Shown one piece after another: positions 26,112 through 33,151 of a stretch of 64,000 nt of DNA. The notes under the pieces were generated by a model. That model saw only the letters and a program-made list of their open reading frames with translations. It ran no database searches and was not told the DNA's origin. Positions within the stretch are counted from its first letter, which is position 1, and each line of letters opens with the position of its first letter. The translations under genes were made by a program, and so were the position numbers. Origin of the DNA: Gilvibacter sediminis (GTDB lineage: Bacteria > Bacteroidota > Bacteroidia > Flavobacteriales > Flavobacteriaceae); the NCBI RefSeq assembly GCF_028561565.1, contig NZ_JAQQTE010000001.1, positions 553,717 to 617,716 on the forward strand. Reading direction: 5' to 3'.

Positions 26112-27218
26112 TTACAACTTAAGAAGTTCGGTTTGAATATTCTTCTTATAAGCCTCTAAAAGCTTTTGAACACTTTTGTATTCTTGTGAATTCTCGTCTA
26201 ACTCATTCAATTTTTTAGAAAGTTCATTTGCCTTTTCTCGATACTTTAGGTCATTGTAAAGTTCTAAGGCTTCTTGAATTACTTCAATGGTTTGACCCTG
26301 AGCATCAGTGCCATAAAACTTTTCTAAAATAGAGGCCGAGGCGATAGTTGGGGTGAATGATTTCAAATCGGCTCTTTCCCTTCCATCAAGACTGATGAGG
26401 ATATAAGGAGCGTCCCCTCCGTAAGATTTTTTTGATGTTTTATGGACCAATCTCATTTCTGTGGCACCACCGAAATGTACTTCCTGAGGAATGTAATCTT
26501 TAAACTCATATGAATGTCTCGGATCAATGATTGCAATGTGTCTCGATTTTGCTACAATTTGTCCAGGACTATCCAATCTAATATCTAAGTCACCTCTGAA
26601 GTATGGTTTTGACTCAAATAGTGCTTTACCCAATTTACCAATCATTCCGCTGATAAGGCTTCCTGCTAATAGGACTGAAGAGGCAGGAGCAAATACCGGA
26701 ATACCTCCAGCTTTTGATAACAGACCCGCAATATTCCCAAAAGTTTCTTCATTGAAGGTGTCCGCTACTAAACTGAAAGAACATAAAATTGTGCCCATAT
26801 CAAGAGCAGGAGTGTAATAGACAATCGGAGAACCTTGATTTCTTGCACTAGGTTCGTAATATGTATTATCCTCAATGCGTTTAACTATTTGATTTATTGC
26901 CTTAGGCGCCTCATTATGTGTAATAACAGACTTCACACTAGAAACAACCAGGAGATCCTTTTTACCCAAAAATTTATTGGGAGCATCACCAGTATATACA
27001 GTTAAAATCTCAATACTTAACGGTTTGCCAATTTCGATTGGTTTAAAATCTGGGCGTTCAAATTCTTGAGCCTTAATTTCTCCATGATCAACCGTTAGAT
27101 GAAAATCAGTGCCTTCTGTAACTGCCTTATTGAAAGCTTCTAATTCACCCGTTAGTGTTTTTCTTTTAGCTTCATCTTCGAAAACAGGAACATCTCCCAC
27201 ATAATAAATTAGTGCCAT
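26112..27218 (-). CDS. Unrecognised 368-residue protein with Gly/Ala-rich hydrophobic segment
   Basis: No family recognised. No signal peptide. The N-terminal half is beta-rich; a segment at about 165-205 (LLSKAGGIPVFAPASSVLLAGSLISGMIGKL) is Gly/Ala/Ser-rich and hydrophobic, like a membrane-inserting hairpin of pore-formers; the C-terminus (about 320-368) is a charged coiled coil (KANELSKKLNELDENSQEYKS). First gene of a cassette with a secreted domain protein and a 4-TM protein. The layout would suit an envelope-acting effector, but that is speculation. Confidence 0.6.
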   Translation of the reverse strand: MALIYYVGDVPVFEDEAKRKTLTGELEAFNKAVTEGTDFHLTVDHGEIKAQEFERPDFKPIEIGKPLSIEILTVYTGDAPNKFLGKKDLLVVSSVKSVITHNEAPKAINQIVKRIEDNTYYEPSARNQGSPIVYYTPALDMGTILCSFSLVADTFNEETFGNIAGLLSKAGGIPVFAPASSVLLAGSLISGMIGKLGKALFESKPYFRGDLDIRLDSPGQIVAKSRHIAIIDPRHSYEFKDYIPQEVHFGGATEMRLVHKTSKKSYGGDAPYILISLDGRERADLKSFTPTIASASILEKFYGTDAQGQTIEVIQEALELYNDLKYREKANELSKKLNELDENSQEYKSVQKLLEAYKKNIQTELLKL

Positions 27219-27352
27219 AGCTAGACAAATTTTAGTTAATTAAAACTTTCTTAGGGAGATAATCTAATAAGATCAGAAAGCGGTTTTAGCTCGGACGAGC
27301 CTGATTGTCAAGGTATAAAAAAAATTAAATTAATCCTAACTGGCTATTTTTC

Positions 27353-28318
27353 TCATAGTAGATTAATGTATTTAAGTGCGTCTCTTGTCTGAATTGATCT
27401 TAAATATCGTTCAGTCATTCGAAGTGAAGTATGACCCAGAAGCTTCATAATCGTTGTTGGGTCGGCTCCAGCTTTAGCCATATTGCAGCTAAAGGTGTGG
27501 CGAAAGCGATGTAAATGGAATGATACTCCGGAGAGTTTTTCGTATTTGGATACCCAATGCTTCAATCCATGCTGAGTAAAGGCAGTTCCTCGCTTGCAAG
27601 ATACAATCAAAGAAGGGTGGTAAATTTCTTGCTTAGAGCGAATATTTAAGTAGCCTTCCAAGGTTTGTCTTAGTTTAAAATTAATTGGGATGTATCTTGA
27701 ATATTTGGACTTTGAAGTTTCTTTATTGATAAAAATTGAGTTTTGTTCTAGGTCAATGTCTTGAACTTTAAGTCCAAGTAGTTCACCTCTTCGAATACCT
27801 GTGAATATTAGTAGATTGAGAATGGTTAAATCTCGAATTTTCTGCCAAGTATCTTTACTGTTCTTCATGGTAATTGCTGCTATAATTTTGGAGATCTCAT
27901 CTTGAGTTAGAGACTTTAGGTCCCGGTATTCTGGAGCACGCGGCTTAGGTACAACAGATGAAATACTTCTATTCTCAATGAATTTGTTTTTTTCAAGCCA
28001 ATTGAAAAAAACCATAAGCTTTCGGTAATAGGTATCGAGTGTAGAAGGTTTGATGCCAATTTTCATCACACTTCCAACCATACGCTGTCGCTGAGAAACA
28101 CGCGTAAAAAATTGCACAACATTTTGGGCACTGAGATCTTCTAAAGTTGCTACTTCAGGCATGTATTTACAGAAGGTATTGAAAACCTCCGTGTATCCTT
28201 TGATGGTTTGTGGGCTGAGTCGCTTTAAATATTGGCACTCCTCAATGAACTTTTTAAAGGTAATCTTGAGTTCGTTGGTTTCTTGTGTAAATGGATTGAT
28301 GCATGGTTGAATAGTCAT
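27353..28318 (-). CDS. Tyrosine recombinase (third recombinase)
   Basis: 321 residues. N-terminal SAM-like domain (about 15-125) and catalytic domain with TGIRRGELLGL, the Lys-bearing strand region NKETSKSKYSRYIP, HLHRFRHTFSCNMAK, LLGHTSLRMTERYLR: all catalytic residues R, H-x-x-R, H and Y present. Related to, but clearly distinct from, the recombinase at 23767-24681. Its 5' side has a strong nested inverted repeat (28348-28391) that could be its binding site. It probably marks another mobile cassette joined into the island. Confidence 0.9.
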   Translation of the reverse strand: MTIQPCINPFTQETNELKITFKKFIEECQYLKRLSPQTIKGYTEVFNTFCKYMPEVATLEDLSAQNVVQFFTRVSQRQRMVGSVMKIGIKPSTLDTYYRKLMVFFNWLEKNKFIENRSISSVVPKPRAPEYRDLKSLTQDEISKIIAAITMKNSKDTWQKIRDLTILNLLIFTGIRRGELLGLKVQDIDLEQNSIFINKETSKSKYSRYIPINFKLRQTLEGYLNIRSKQEIYHPSLIVSCKRGTAFTQHGLKHWVSKYEKLSGVSFHLHRFRHTFSCNMAKAGADPTTIMKLLGHTSLRMTERYLRSIQTRDALKYINLL

Positions 28319-28347
28319 AATTCCATACTAGGGCATATAAAAGAATC

Positions 28348-28391
28348 GTGATAACACCACCACCTGATGTGGTGAGTGGCAGTGGTATCAC
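28348..28391. repeat. Nested inverted repeat upstream of third recombinase
   Basis: Outer arms GTGATA (28348-28353) and TATCAC (28386-28391), inner arms CACCAC (28358-28363) and GTGGTG (28369-28374). It lies 30 bases before the recombinase ATG and 19 bases after the 2-TM gene stop. Could be a recombination core, an operator, or a terminator of the incoming minus-strand operon. Confidence 0.5.
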
Positions 28392-28409
28392 TTGAAGAAT
28401 TATCGATTA

Positions 28410-28790
28410 TTAATAGATTTTCATCTTTTTCAACAATCTGTAATAAATCTTTACAAAAACCGCTGTGATACCGGTTGATGCACCAGGAGTCCAATACGTT
28501 AAGTCTGTTTCTGTTGAAAACACTTTAATACCCCATAGCACACCTGAAAATAAACCAAACAACACGATGATTATAATCGAAAAGTTGAGGTGCCTACGAA
28601 TTACTTTCTGATTTTCAGAATTGGCAGGGGAGTTGTGAAGATTGTAATATTCTCTTAATTGACTCTCCGACATTTCGTTTCCGTCCGACAGTGTGTTCCA
28701 TGAGAAAAAACGAAACTTCGATGATTTAATTGAAAACCAAATCAAAGCCAATAGTTGAACAGCGATTAACAATAATATTATAAGTTCCAT
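28410..28790 (-). CDS. Small membrane protein, last gene of kinase/protease operon
   Basis: 126 residues. One N-terminal membrane helix (about 3-19), a soluble linker with YYNLHNSPANSENQK, then two membrane helices (about 70-90 and 100-117) and a basic tail (KIYYRLLKKMKIY). The C-terminal 2-TM hairpin with flanking Tyr/basic residues resembles the 2-TM modules attached to conflict-system sensors (for example the TRADD-N-associated membrane domain), but the match is only by eye. Overlaps the caspase-like gene by 13 bases, so it is part of the same translation unit. A membrane effector role is a hypothesis. Confidence 0.6.
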   Translation of the reverse strand: MELIILLLIAVQLLALIWFSIKSSKFRFFSWNTLSDGNEMSESQLREYYNLHNSPANSENQKVIRRHLNFSIIIIVLFGLFSGVLWGIKVFSTETDLTYWTPGASTGITAVFVKIYYRLLKKMKIY

Positions 28791-29431
28791 TTTTTTCTTT
28801 TGTTTATTAAAACGATAGAGTATCCGTTATTTTGAAAACCACAGACTAATTGATATTTAAGAGTCAATAAGTCCATTTGATCGTTTCGCTTATCGGCTTC
28901 AATCATTGCCTCTTTGATTTTATCTATCATCGCGTTTTTCTCAGTTACTATTGAATTACGGAGTCCAACTAAATCATACTTTGACGATATATTTTGAGCT
29001 ACAGCGCAGAAGTATTCCTTAATGAACCTTGAGATTAATGGATGTTGAATTGAAAACCCTAATTCACTGTTGTATGAAACCATGTTAGGAGTGTAGAAGT
29101 TAAAGATGTTCCAATAAACCGCGTAGTAACCCTTACATGAAAATAAATAGACAATTTCATCATTAGTCTCTGGCATAAAGCTACGCCACCATCGAGGAGA
29201 ATTGATTCGATTATCAATGAACCTCTGTTTTCCTGTTGTTGCATTTTTATAAGCATGACAAATCAAAATTGAACTATCACGACAAACGCATTCTGTACGA
29301 TTTATATCTTTAGGATTTCGAATTAGACTACAAGCCTTAATCAATGTAATTAACCGCTTAATTACCACGTTATCCAGATCCTCTTCTAACGAGTAGTATA
29401 CTTCGCCCTTTTTTTTCTTAAACCAACCCAT
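28778..29431 (-). CDS. Caspase/CHAT-like candidate cysteine protease
   Basis: 217 residues. Basic N-terminus (MGWFKKKKG). Two hydrophobic strands each end in a candidate catalytic residue: SILICHAY with H59 and EIVYLFSCKG with C99. His then Cys, 40 residues apart, each at a strand end, and the C-K-G context (compare Q-A-C-R-G of caspases) is the clan CD dyad arrangement. The His is followed by Ala rather than the usual Gly, which weakens the call. The C-terminal half is helical, ending in a beta pair (YSIVLINKRKKW). It begins at the last base of the receiver gene. Alternative: an uncharacterised domain with coincidental His/Cys. Confidence 0.5.
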   Translation of the reverse strand: MGWFKKKKGEVYYSLEEDLDNVVIKRLITLIKACSLIRNPKDINRTECVCRDSSILICHAYKNATTGKQRFIDNRINSPRWWRSFMPETNDEIVYLFSCKGYYAVYWNIFNFYTPNMVSYNSELGFSIQHPLISRFIKEYFCAVAQNISSKYDLVGLRNSIVTEKNAMIDKIKEAMIEADKRNDQMDLLTLKYQLVCGFQNNGYSIVLINKRKKWNL

Positions 29432-30147
29432 TATTTGAATCTTCTTAAGAAGTTATTGTGCATTATCATTCCATGAATGTAGGTTTCAATAAAAGCCCTG
29501 CCGACTTCACTGTCAGGTGTGTTTATTTCCTTCCTTAATTCATTATAGGAATAATCCTTTCCATCAAAATTATAGCCACCTTTTGTTTTTGAGAGTATTT
29601 CTAATTCTTGATCAATAAGTCGAATAATATCATCTCGTTTAGGCCCCTCATTGATCAATATTTTAGGAGATTCTTTACTATTAATTGATTCCAAGCCGCT
29701 TTGTTTACCCTTAAAATAAGGCTCCATTAAATCTTGAATATCTAAGAGCACTTGATCCAGACCAGAGCTTTTATCAAAAATGGATCCATTGAATTCATTT
29801 ATTTTATCCTTTAGCTGGAAATGTCCCCCTTCTCCGGTGTAAATAAACAAGTGGTAAACATGTTCAGGAAATATTCTTACAATGTAATTTAACAAATCAA
29901 TCCCGTGTCTTTCCATACTAAAATCAGCGATCAAAATGGCTTCCTGATATTTCTGGCACGCTGCTTCATACTTTACTTGGTCTTGAAAAAAGAATACATT
30001 GTCAATCAAGTAATCTAATTCCTTTAGACCTGATACATCGTCTTTCATAGTTTCTATTTCTCTTTTTTTGTCGTCGATGACAAGAATTGGAAATCCGAAA
30101 ACTATTTTTCCTTTGCTCTGGTTTGAAACTGCTTTGCTCATTGTCAA
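29431..30147 (-). CDS. Receiver-domain response regulator without DNA-binding domain
   Basis: 238 residues. Residues 18-145 form a CheY-like receiver: acidic pair D25-D26, phosphoacceptor D75 in ILIADFSM, T104 in FIYTG, K126 in FDKSSG, all in the expected places. The remaining about 90 residues are helical and contain no HTH, so output is probably by protein contact. It is encoded between its kinase (four-base overlap) and the caspase-like protein (one-base overlap), which points to the latter as the output partner. Confidence 0.82.
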   Translation of the reverse strand: MTMSKAVSNQSKGKIVFGFPILVIDDKKREIETMKDDVSGLKELDYLIDNVFFFQDQVKYEAACQKYQEAILIADFSMERHGIDLLNYIVRIFPEHVYHLFIYTGEGGHFQLKDKINEFNGSIFDKSSGLDQVLLDIQDLMEPYFKGKQSGLESINSKESPKILINEGPKRDDIIRLIDQELEILSKTKGGYNFDGKDYSYNELRKEINTPDSEVGRAFIETYIHGMIMHNNFLRRFK

Positions 30148-31646
30148 ATTCTTGGAATTAGTATTGTTACTTTAAAACCCCTGTTTTTCCTGCGATCAGG
30201 GTTGGTCATAATTGAGTTTACCGCAGGAGATTCGAAAAAGATATATCCATTGAAATGATCTATCATCTTTGATATTATAAATAATCCATATCCACGCCCA
30301 TCTCCTTTTTCAGAATATCCTAATTCAGAGATTAGTGTTAAATCCTTAGATGTGCCTATTCCGTCGTCTTCAAATTCAATGCGGACAAATTTTTTACTTT
30401 CGTCCTTTGGAGAAATTCTGTGTGTTTGTTCTTGATTAAATTGCTCACCGGTAACTACTCGAGTTTTAACATAGATTATAAAACTTTTTGATTTTGTGCG
30501 CCAAGTAGCTTCTTCGGCATTTCTAATGATATTGTCAAAAATTTGGAACAATCCTACCTCGTAGAAGCGCACATAACAGTTATTGGCATATGATGCCTTA
30601 ATCGTGTACTTATTTCTAGGGTGATCCCTTTTATGCCATAAAAGTGAAAGCTCTATAATTCTATTAACATTTACTGTTTTGACGTTATTCGACTCTATTT
30701 TGCTTGTAAAATCAGTAAGATTCAATTCATCGATGTGCTGTATATCGATGGAATTTTTGAATATGGTATTACTCGCTTCTTGAATAAGGCGTATTCGCTG
30801 GAGCATGATGGCTAAATTTTCTAGCTTTTTGACTACTGAAGCACGATTGAACTCTGAATCCTTATTGCTTTTATCTATAGCTGGAATTATGCGCTTACTT
30901 ACTTCGTTGTAAGACAACTTTATTAATGGTGTGGATTCATGAAGACTTAGACCTAGAATTTTCTCATAAACTGAAATTTGAAGTTTCCGGTTAACATTTA
31001 GTATTATGAGGCGGTAAAGCCATAGTGCAATTAATATCTTGGCCAATGCACTTAGAATCCAACCTATAGTTGTGACTGTAGCGGCTTCAAAAAGGATGTC
31101 TTTTGTAAGTGAAAAGAACTGTAATGAGGAGTAAGTTCCAAATCCAAGATATATCAACGTGTTGAATCTTGATTTAAGCGTCCCTTTTAAATAGTAATAA
31201 CCTAAATAACCAATACAAAAAGCTCTTATTAGCCTAAACAAAATATCGACTATTAGGAACTTTCTAAATAGAATTTCAATAATTACCAGAATTGCTAGTA
31301 GAAAACAATATGCCAAGGTTAGTTTACCTTTAGTAACACCCCACTTATTCTGATATTCCTTAAATTTTCCGAAAGCCCTTGCCGAGTACAAAAGGAACAG
31401 ACCACACATGACTAGATCCAATTCTTGAATCAAAACGCCAAAATGATCGTCAGAAATAACCCTCGAAAAATCAAATATACTCTGTAAAAGTATTAATATG
31501 ACTATGAGTGAATTGACCCCCCATCCTAGGGCTACCTTACTAGAATCAATCTTTCCATCAATCTTTGAAAATTCACGTGTAAGATAAAAAAGTAGGCCTA
31601 TAACCGGAATTTGAATACCGAGGAATACCAAAAGGAGTTCAGACAT
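30144..31646 (-). CDS. Multi-TM sensor histidine kinase
   Basis: 500 residues. About seven membrane segments in residues 1-215 with no recognisable extracellular sensor domain, then a DHp-like region with H236 in SLHESTPLI, and a HATPase domain: N box DNIIRNAEEA (371-380), G1 box DDGIG (427-431), G2 box GDGRGYGLFI (448-457). The H box is followed by S-T-P, close to the usual E-L-R-T-P. It would phosphorylate D75 of the adjacent receiver. First large gene of the operon; a 37-codon membrane peptide gene lies 36 bases upstream on the same strand. Signal likely membrane state or a membrane-embedded ligand. Confidence 0.85.
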   Translation of the reverse strand: MSELLLVFLGIQIPVIGLLFYLTREFSKIDGKIDSSKVALGWGVNSLIVILILLQSIFDFSRVISDDHFGVLIQELDLVMCGLFLLYSARAFGKFKEYQNKWGVTKGKLTLAYCFLLAILVIIEILFRKFLIVDILFRLIRAFCIGYLGYYYLKGTLKSRFNTLIYLGFGTYSSLQFFSLTKDILFEAATVTTIGWILSALAKILIALWLYRLIILNVNRKLQISVYEKILGLSLHESTPLIKLSYNEVSKRIIPAIDKSNKDSEFNRASVVKKLENLAIMLQRIRLIQEASNTIFKNSIDIQHIDELNLTDFTSKIESNNVKTVNVNRIIELSLLWHKRDHPRNKYTIKASYANNCYVRFYEVGLFQIFDNIIRNAEEATWRTKSKSFIIYVKTRVVTGEQFNQEQTHRISPKDESKKFVRIEFEDDGIGTSKDLTLISELGYSEKGDGRGYGLFIISKMIDHFNGYIFFESPAVNSIMTNPDRRKNRGFKVTILIPRI

Positions 31647-31682
31647 AAAACTAAATCGATAAAACTCCTGATATACAGGAGT

Positions 31683-31796
31683 TTAATTAGCAGTGCTTAC
31701 AATCGAATGCACTAAAAGAACGATTTGGCAAGCAATGATGAGCGTGATAACTAGTACGTCCGCAACCTCCATTACTGTATCTCTTTTATGTTTCAT
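31683..31796 (-). CDS. Candidate 37-residue single-pass membrane peptide
   Basis: A short frame on the kinase strand: charged start MKHKRDTVMEVAD, one hydrophobic helix (about 14-34, VLVITLIIACQIVLLVHSIV) and STAN at the end. It starts with ATG, ends with TAA and lies 36 bases before the kinase start. The charge pattern (basic N-terminus, then an uninterrupted helix) is that of a real small membrane protein. It could be a sensor subunit or toxin-like peptide. Unproven; AT-rich DNA can give such frames by chance. Confidence 0.4.
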   Translation of the reverse strand: MKHKRDTVMEVADVLVITLIIACQIVLLVHSIVSTAN

Positions 31797-32238
31797 GTCT
31801 TAATAGGTTTTAAATACTATATCATAATTTTGATCGGTATGAAATAGTTGTATTCCTACGTCATTAGACGTTTGAAATTACTTAAAAATCTTATATCTAA
31901 TTCTTAAGTAATTCACAAAGACATTAAAAAAATTGCCAAATCAACTGGGGAGAATTCAAATATATCTTTTTTTTTGGATTTTCAAAAAAGGGATTAATCT
32001 TCAAGACTAATAAAATATTGGACCACACTCTATAACAACATCTCTACCTATTAAAAGACAATGAAATAGTCAAGAAGCATTAATTATAAAATGAATGCTC
32101 TCGCATTCATTGCTTTTGATATCCTATTTATCCACTTGTGATCCACAGTATTAACTTGCCAATCGGTGGTATGCATAAATTCTATCAAGCCCTATAATAC
32201 ATAAAGCACCAGTTCTAACCCCTGGTGCTCCATGTTAT
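31797..32238. other. AT-rich divergent intergenic region
   Basis: About 440 bases between the small membrane peptide (minus) and the XRE gene (plus). Very AT-rich, with poly-T tracts near 31970; expected to hold both divergent promoters, but no exact TAnnTTTG match was identified. A hairpin lies at 32205-32229. Confidence 0.5.
32205..32229 (+). promoter_or_regulatory. Hairpin just upstream of XRE gene
   Basis: Perfect 8-bp arms AGCACCAG/CTGGTGCT, loop nine bases, ending 9 bases before the ATG of the XRE regulator. It overlaps the expected leader or ribosome-binding region, so it could be the regulator's own operator or a translation-control hairpin. Confidence 0.45.
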
Positions 32239-32589
32239 ATGACAAACAAAACTTCAAAACTGGCTGAGCTCAGAACTCAAGCCGGTATTTCATTACACGA
32301 TCTTGCATACTTGATTAAGATAAGCCCAGGACATCTTCAAAGAATCGAAGACGGTCATAGCGAACCTTCGGTAAGGGTTGTTTCAGTTTATCATATGCTC
32401 TTCAGAGCACCTTTTGAGATAATGCTGACAGATCTGTATGCGCATCTGTTCGCACAGCTCTTGGAGCAAAGCCAAGGGCTTATCGCCGATTTAAAAAAGC
32501 GGCAATCTCCAAAGAGCACTTATAGAATAGAATCTTTGCAAAAAATTGTCAATTCATTAAACCAGACAGATTATGAGTTTGTCAACTAG
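32239..32589 (+). CDS. XRE-family transcriptional regulator
   Basis: 116 residues. N-terminal lambda-repressor-like HTH (about 7-60): KLAELRTQAGISLHDLAYLIKISPGHLQRIEDGHSEPSVRVV, with the canonical E-D-G turn before the last helix. The C-terminal half is helical. Its 3' end overlaps the RuvC-like gene by 17 bases, so both form one unit. Pairs of XRE regulator and RuvC-like protein recur on Bacteroidota mobile elements in my recollection; the role is unknown. Confidence 0.85.
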   Translation: MTNKTSKLAELRTQAGISLHDLAYLIKISPGHLQRIEDGHSEPSVRVVSVYHMLFRAPFEIMLTDLYAHLFAQLLEQSQGLIADLKKRQSPKSTYRIESLQKIVNSLNQTDYEFVN

Positions 32590-33076
32590 GGTGGTGCCTA
32601 CCAAGGTGGTAAGTATTTATCCCTATACCCGAGGATTTGCCTATGCGGTAATGGATTCTCCGGTAAACTTGATTGAGTTCCGGCTTTTTGAATTAAAGAA
32701 ATTGGATGTAAACCGAATTGTACTTCTTGTACTCGAAATTGTTGAGAAGCATCAACCTGTAACGGTAGTTCTAGAAGATACCAATTCGAAGTATTGCAGA
32801 AAAGGTGCTCGAACGAAGCAGTTGATTCGCGCAATTGCATTAGCGGTGAAGAAGAAATCTGTGGAGATCGATTTTATCTCAAGGGATAAAGTAAGACAGA
32901 TTTTTCGAAGATGGAACGCCAAAAACAAATATGAAATTGCGGAAGTTCTGATCAGAAATATTTATCAGCTTGGTGCCATTAAAATGGAAAAACCAAAATA
33001 TCCAGGAAGAGAGCCTAATGTGGAGGCGGTGTTTTCGGCTGTGTCATTTGCAATAGTCAATTTCTTTAGCAACTAA
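32573..33076 (+). CDS. RuvC-like RNase H-fold protein, possibly catalytically altered
   Basis: 167 residues with the RuvC/RNase H-fold pattern: first strand VVSIYPYTRGFAYAVMD (compare GIDPGxRxxGYAV), VTVVLEDT bearing the second acidic residue, and a last helix PNVEAVFSAVSFAIV where RuvC has D-x-A-D-A-x-x-A. The first catalytic Asp is replaced by Tyr (S-I-Y-P). It may therefore bind branched DNA without cutting, or use a different metal ligand. Overlaps the XRE gene. Confidence 0.65.
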   Translation: MSLSTRVVPTKVVSIYPYTRGFAYAVMDSPVNLIEFRLFELKKLDVNRIVLLVLEIVEKHQPVTVVLEDTNSKYCRKGARTKQLIRAIALAVKKKSVEIDFISRDKVRQIFRRWNAKNKYEIAEVLIRNIYQLGAIKMEKPKYPGREPNVEAVFSAVSFAIVNFFSN

Positions 33077-33151
33077 CTTATATATTGAATTTTTGATTAT
33101 TGATTTTAAATAAATCTATTTGGTCTGTTAGGAGGCAGAATGAGTACATGT

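Noticed and set aside
28778-29431. Definite caspase assignment
   Set aside because: Only a His/Cys dyad pattern is visible, and the Gly after His is missing; kept as a candidate only.
24916-32031. Shared TTGGACCACA string near 24914 and 32023 as ends of a nested element
   Set aside because: Only ten bases match and the flanks diverge; expected by chance at this scale.
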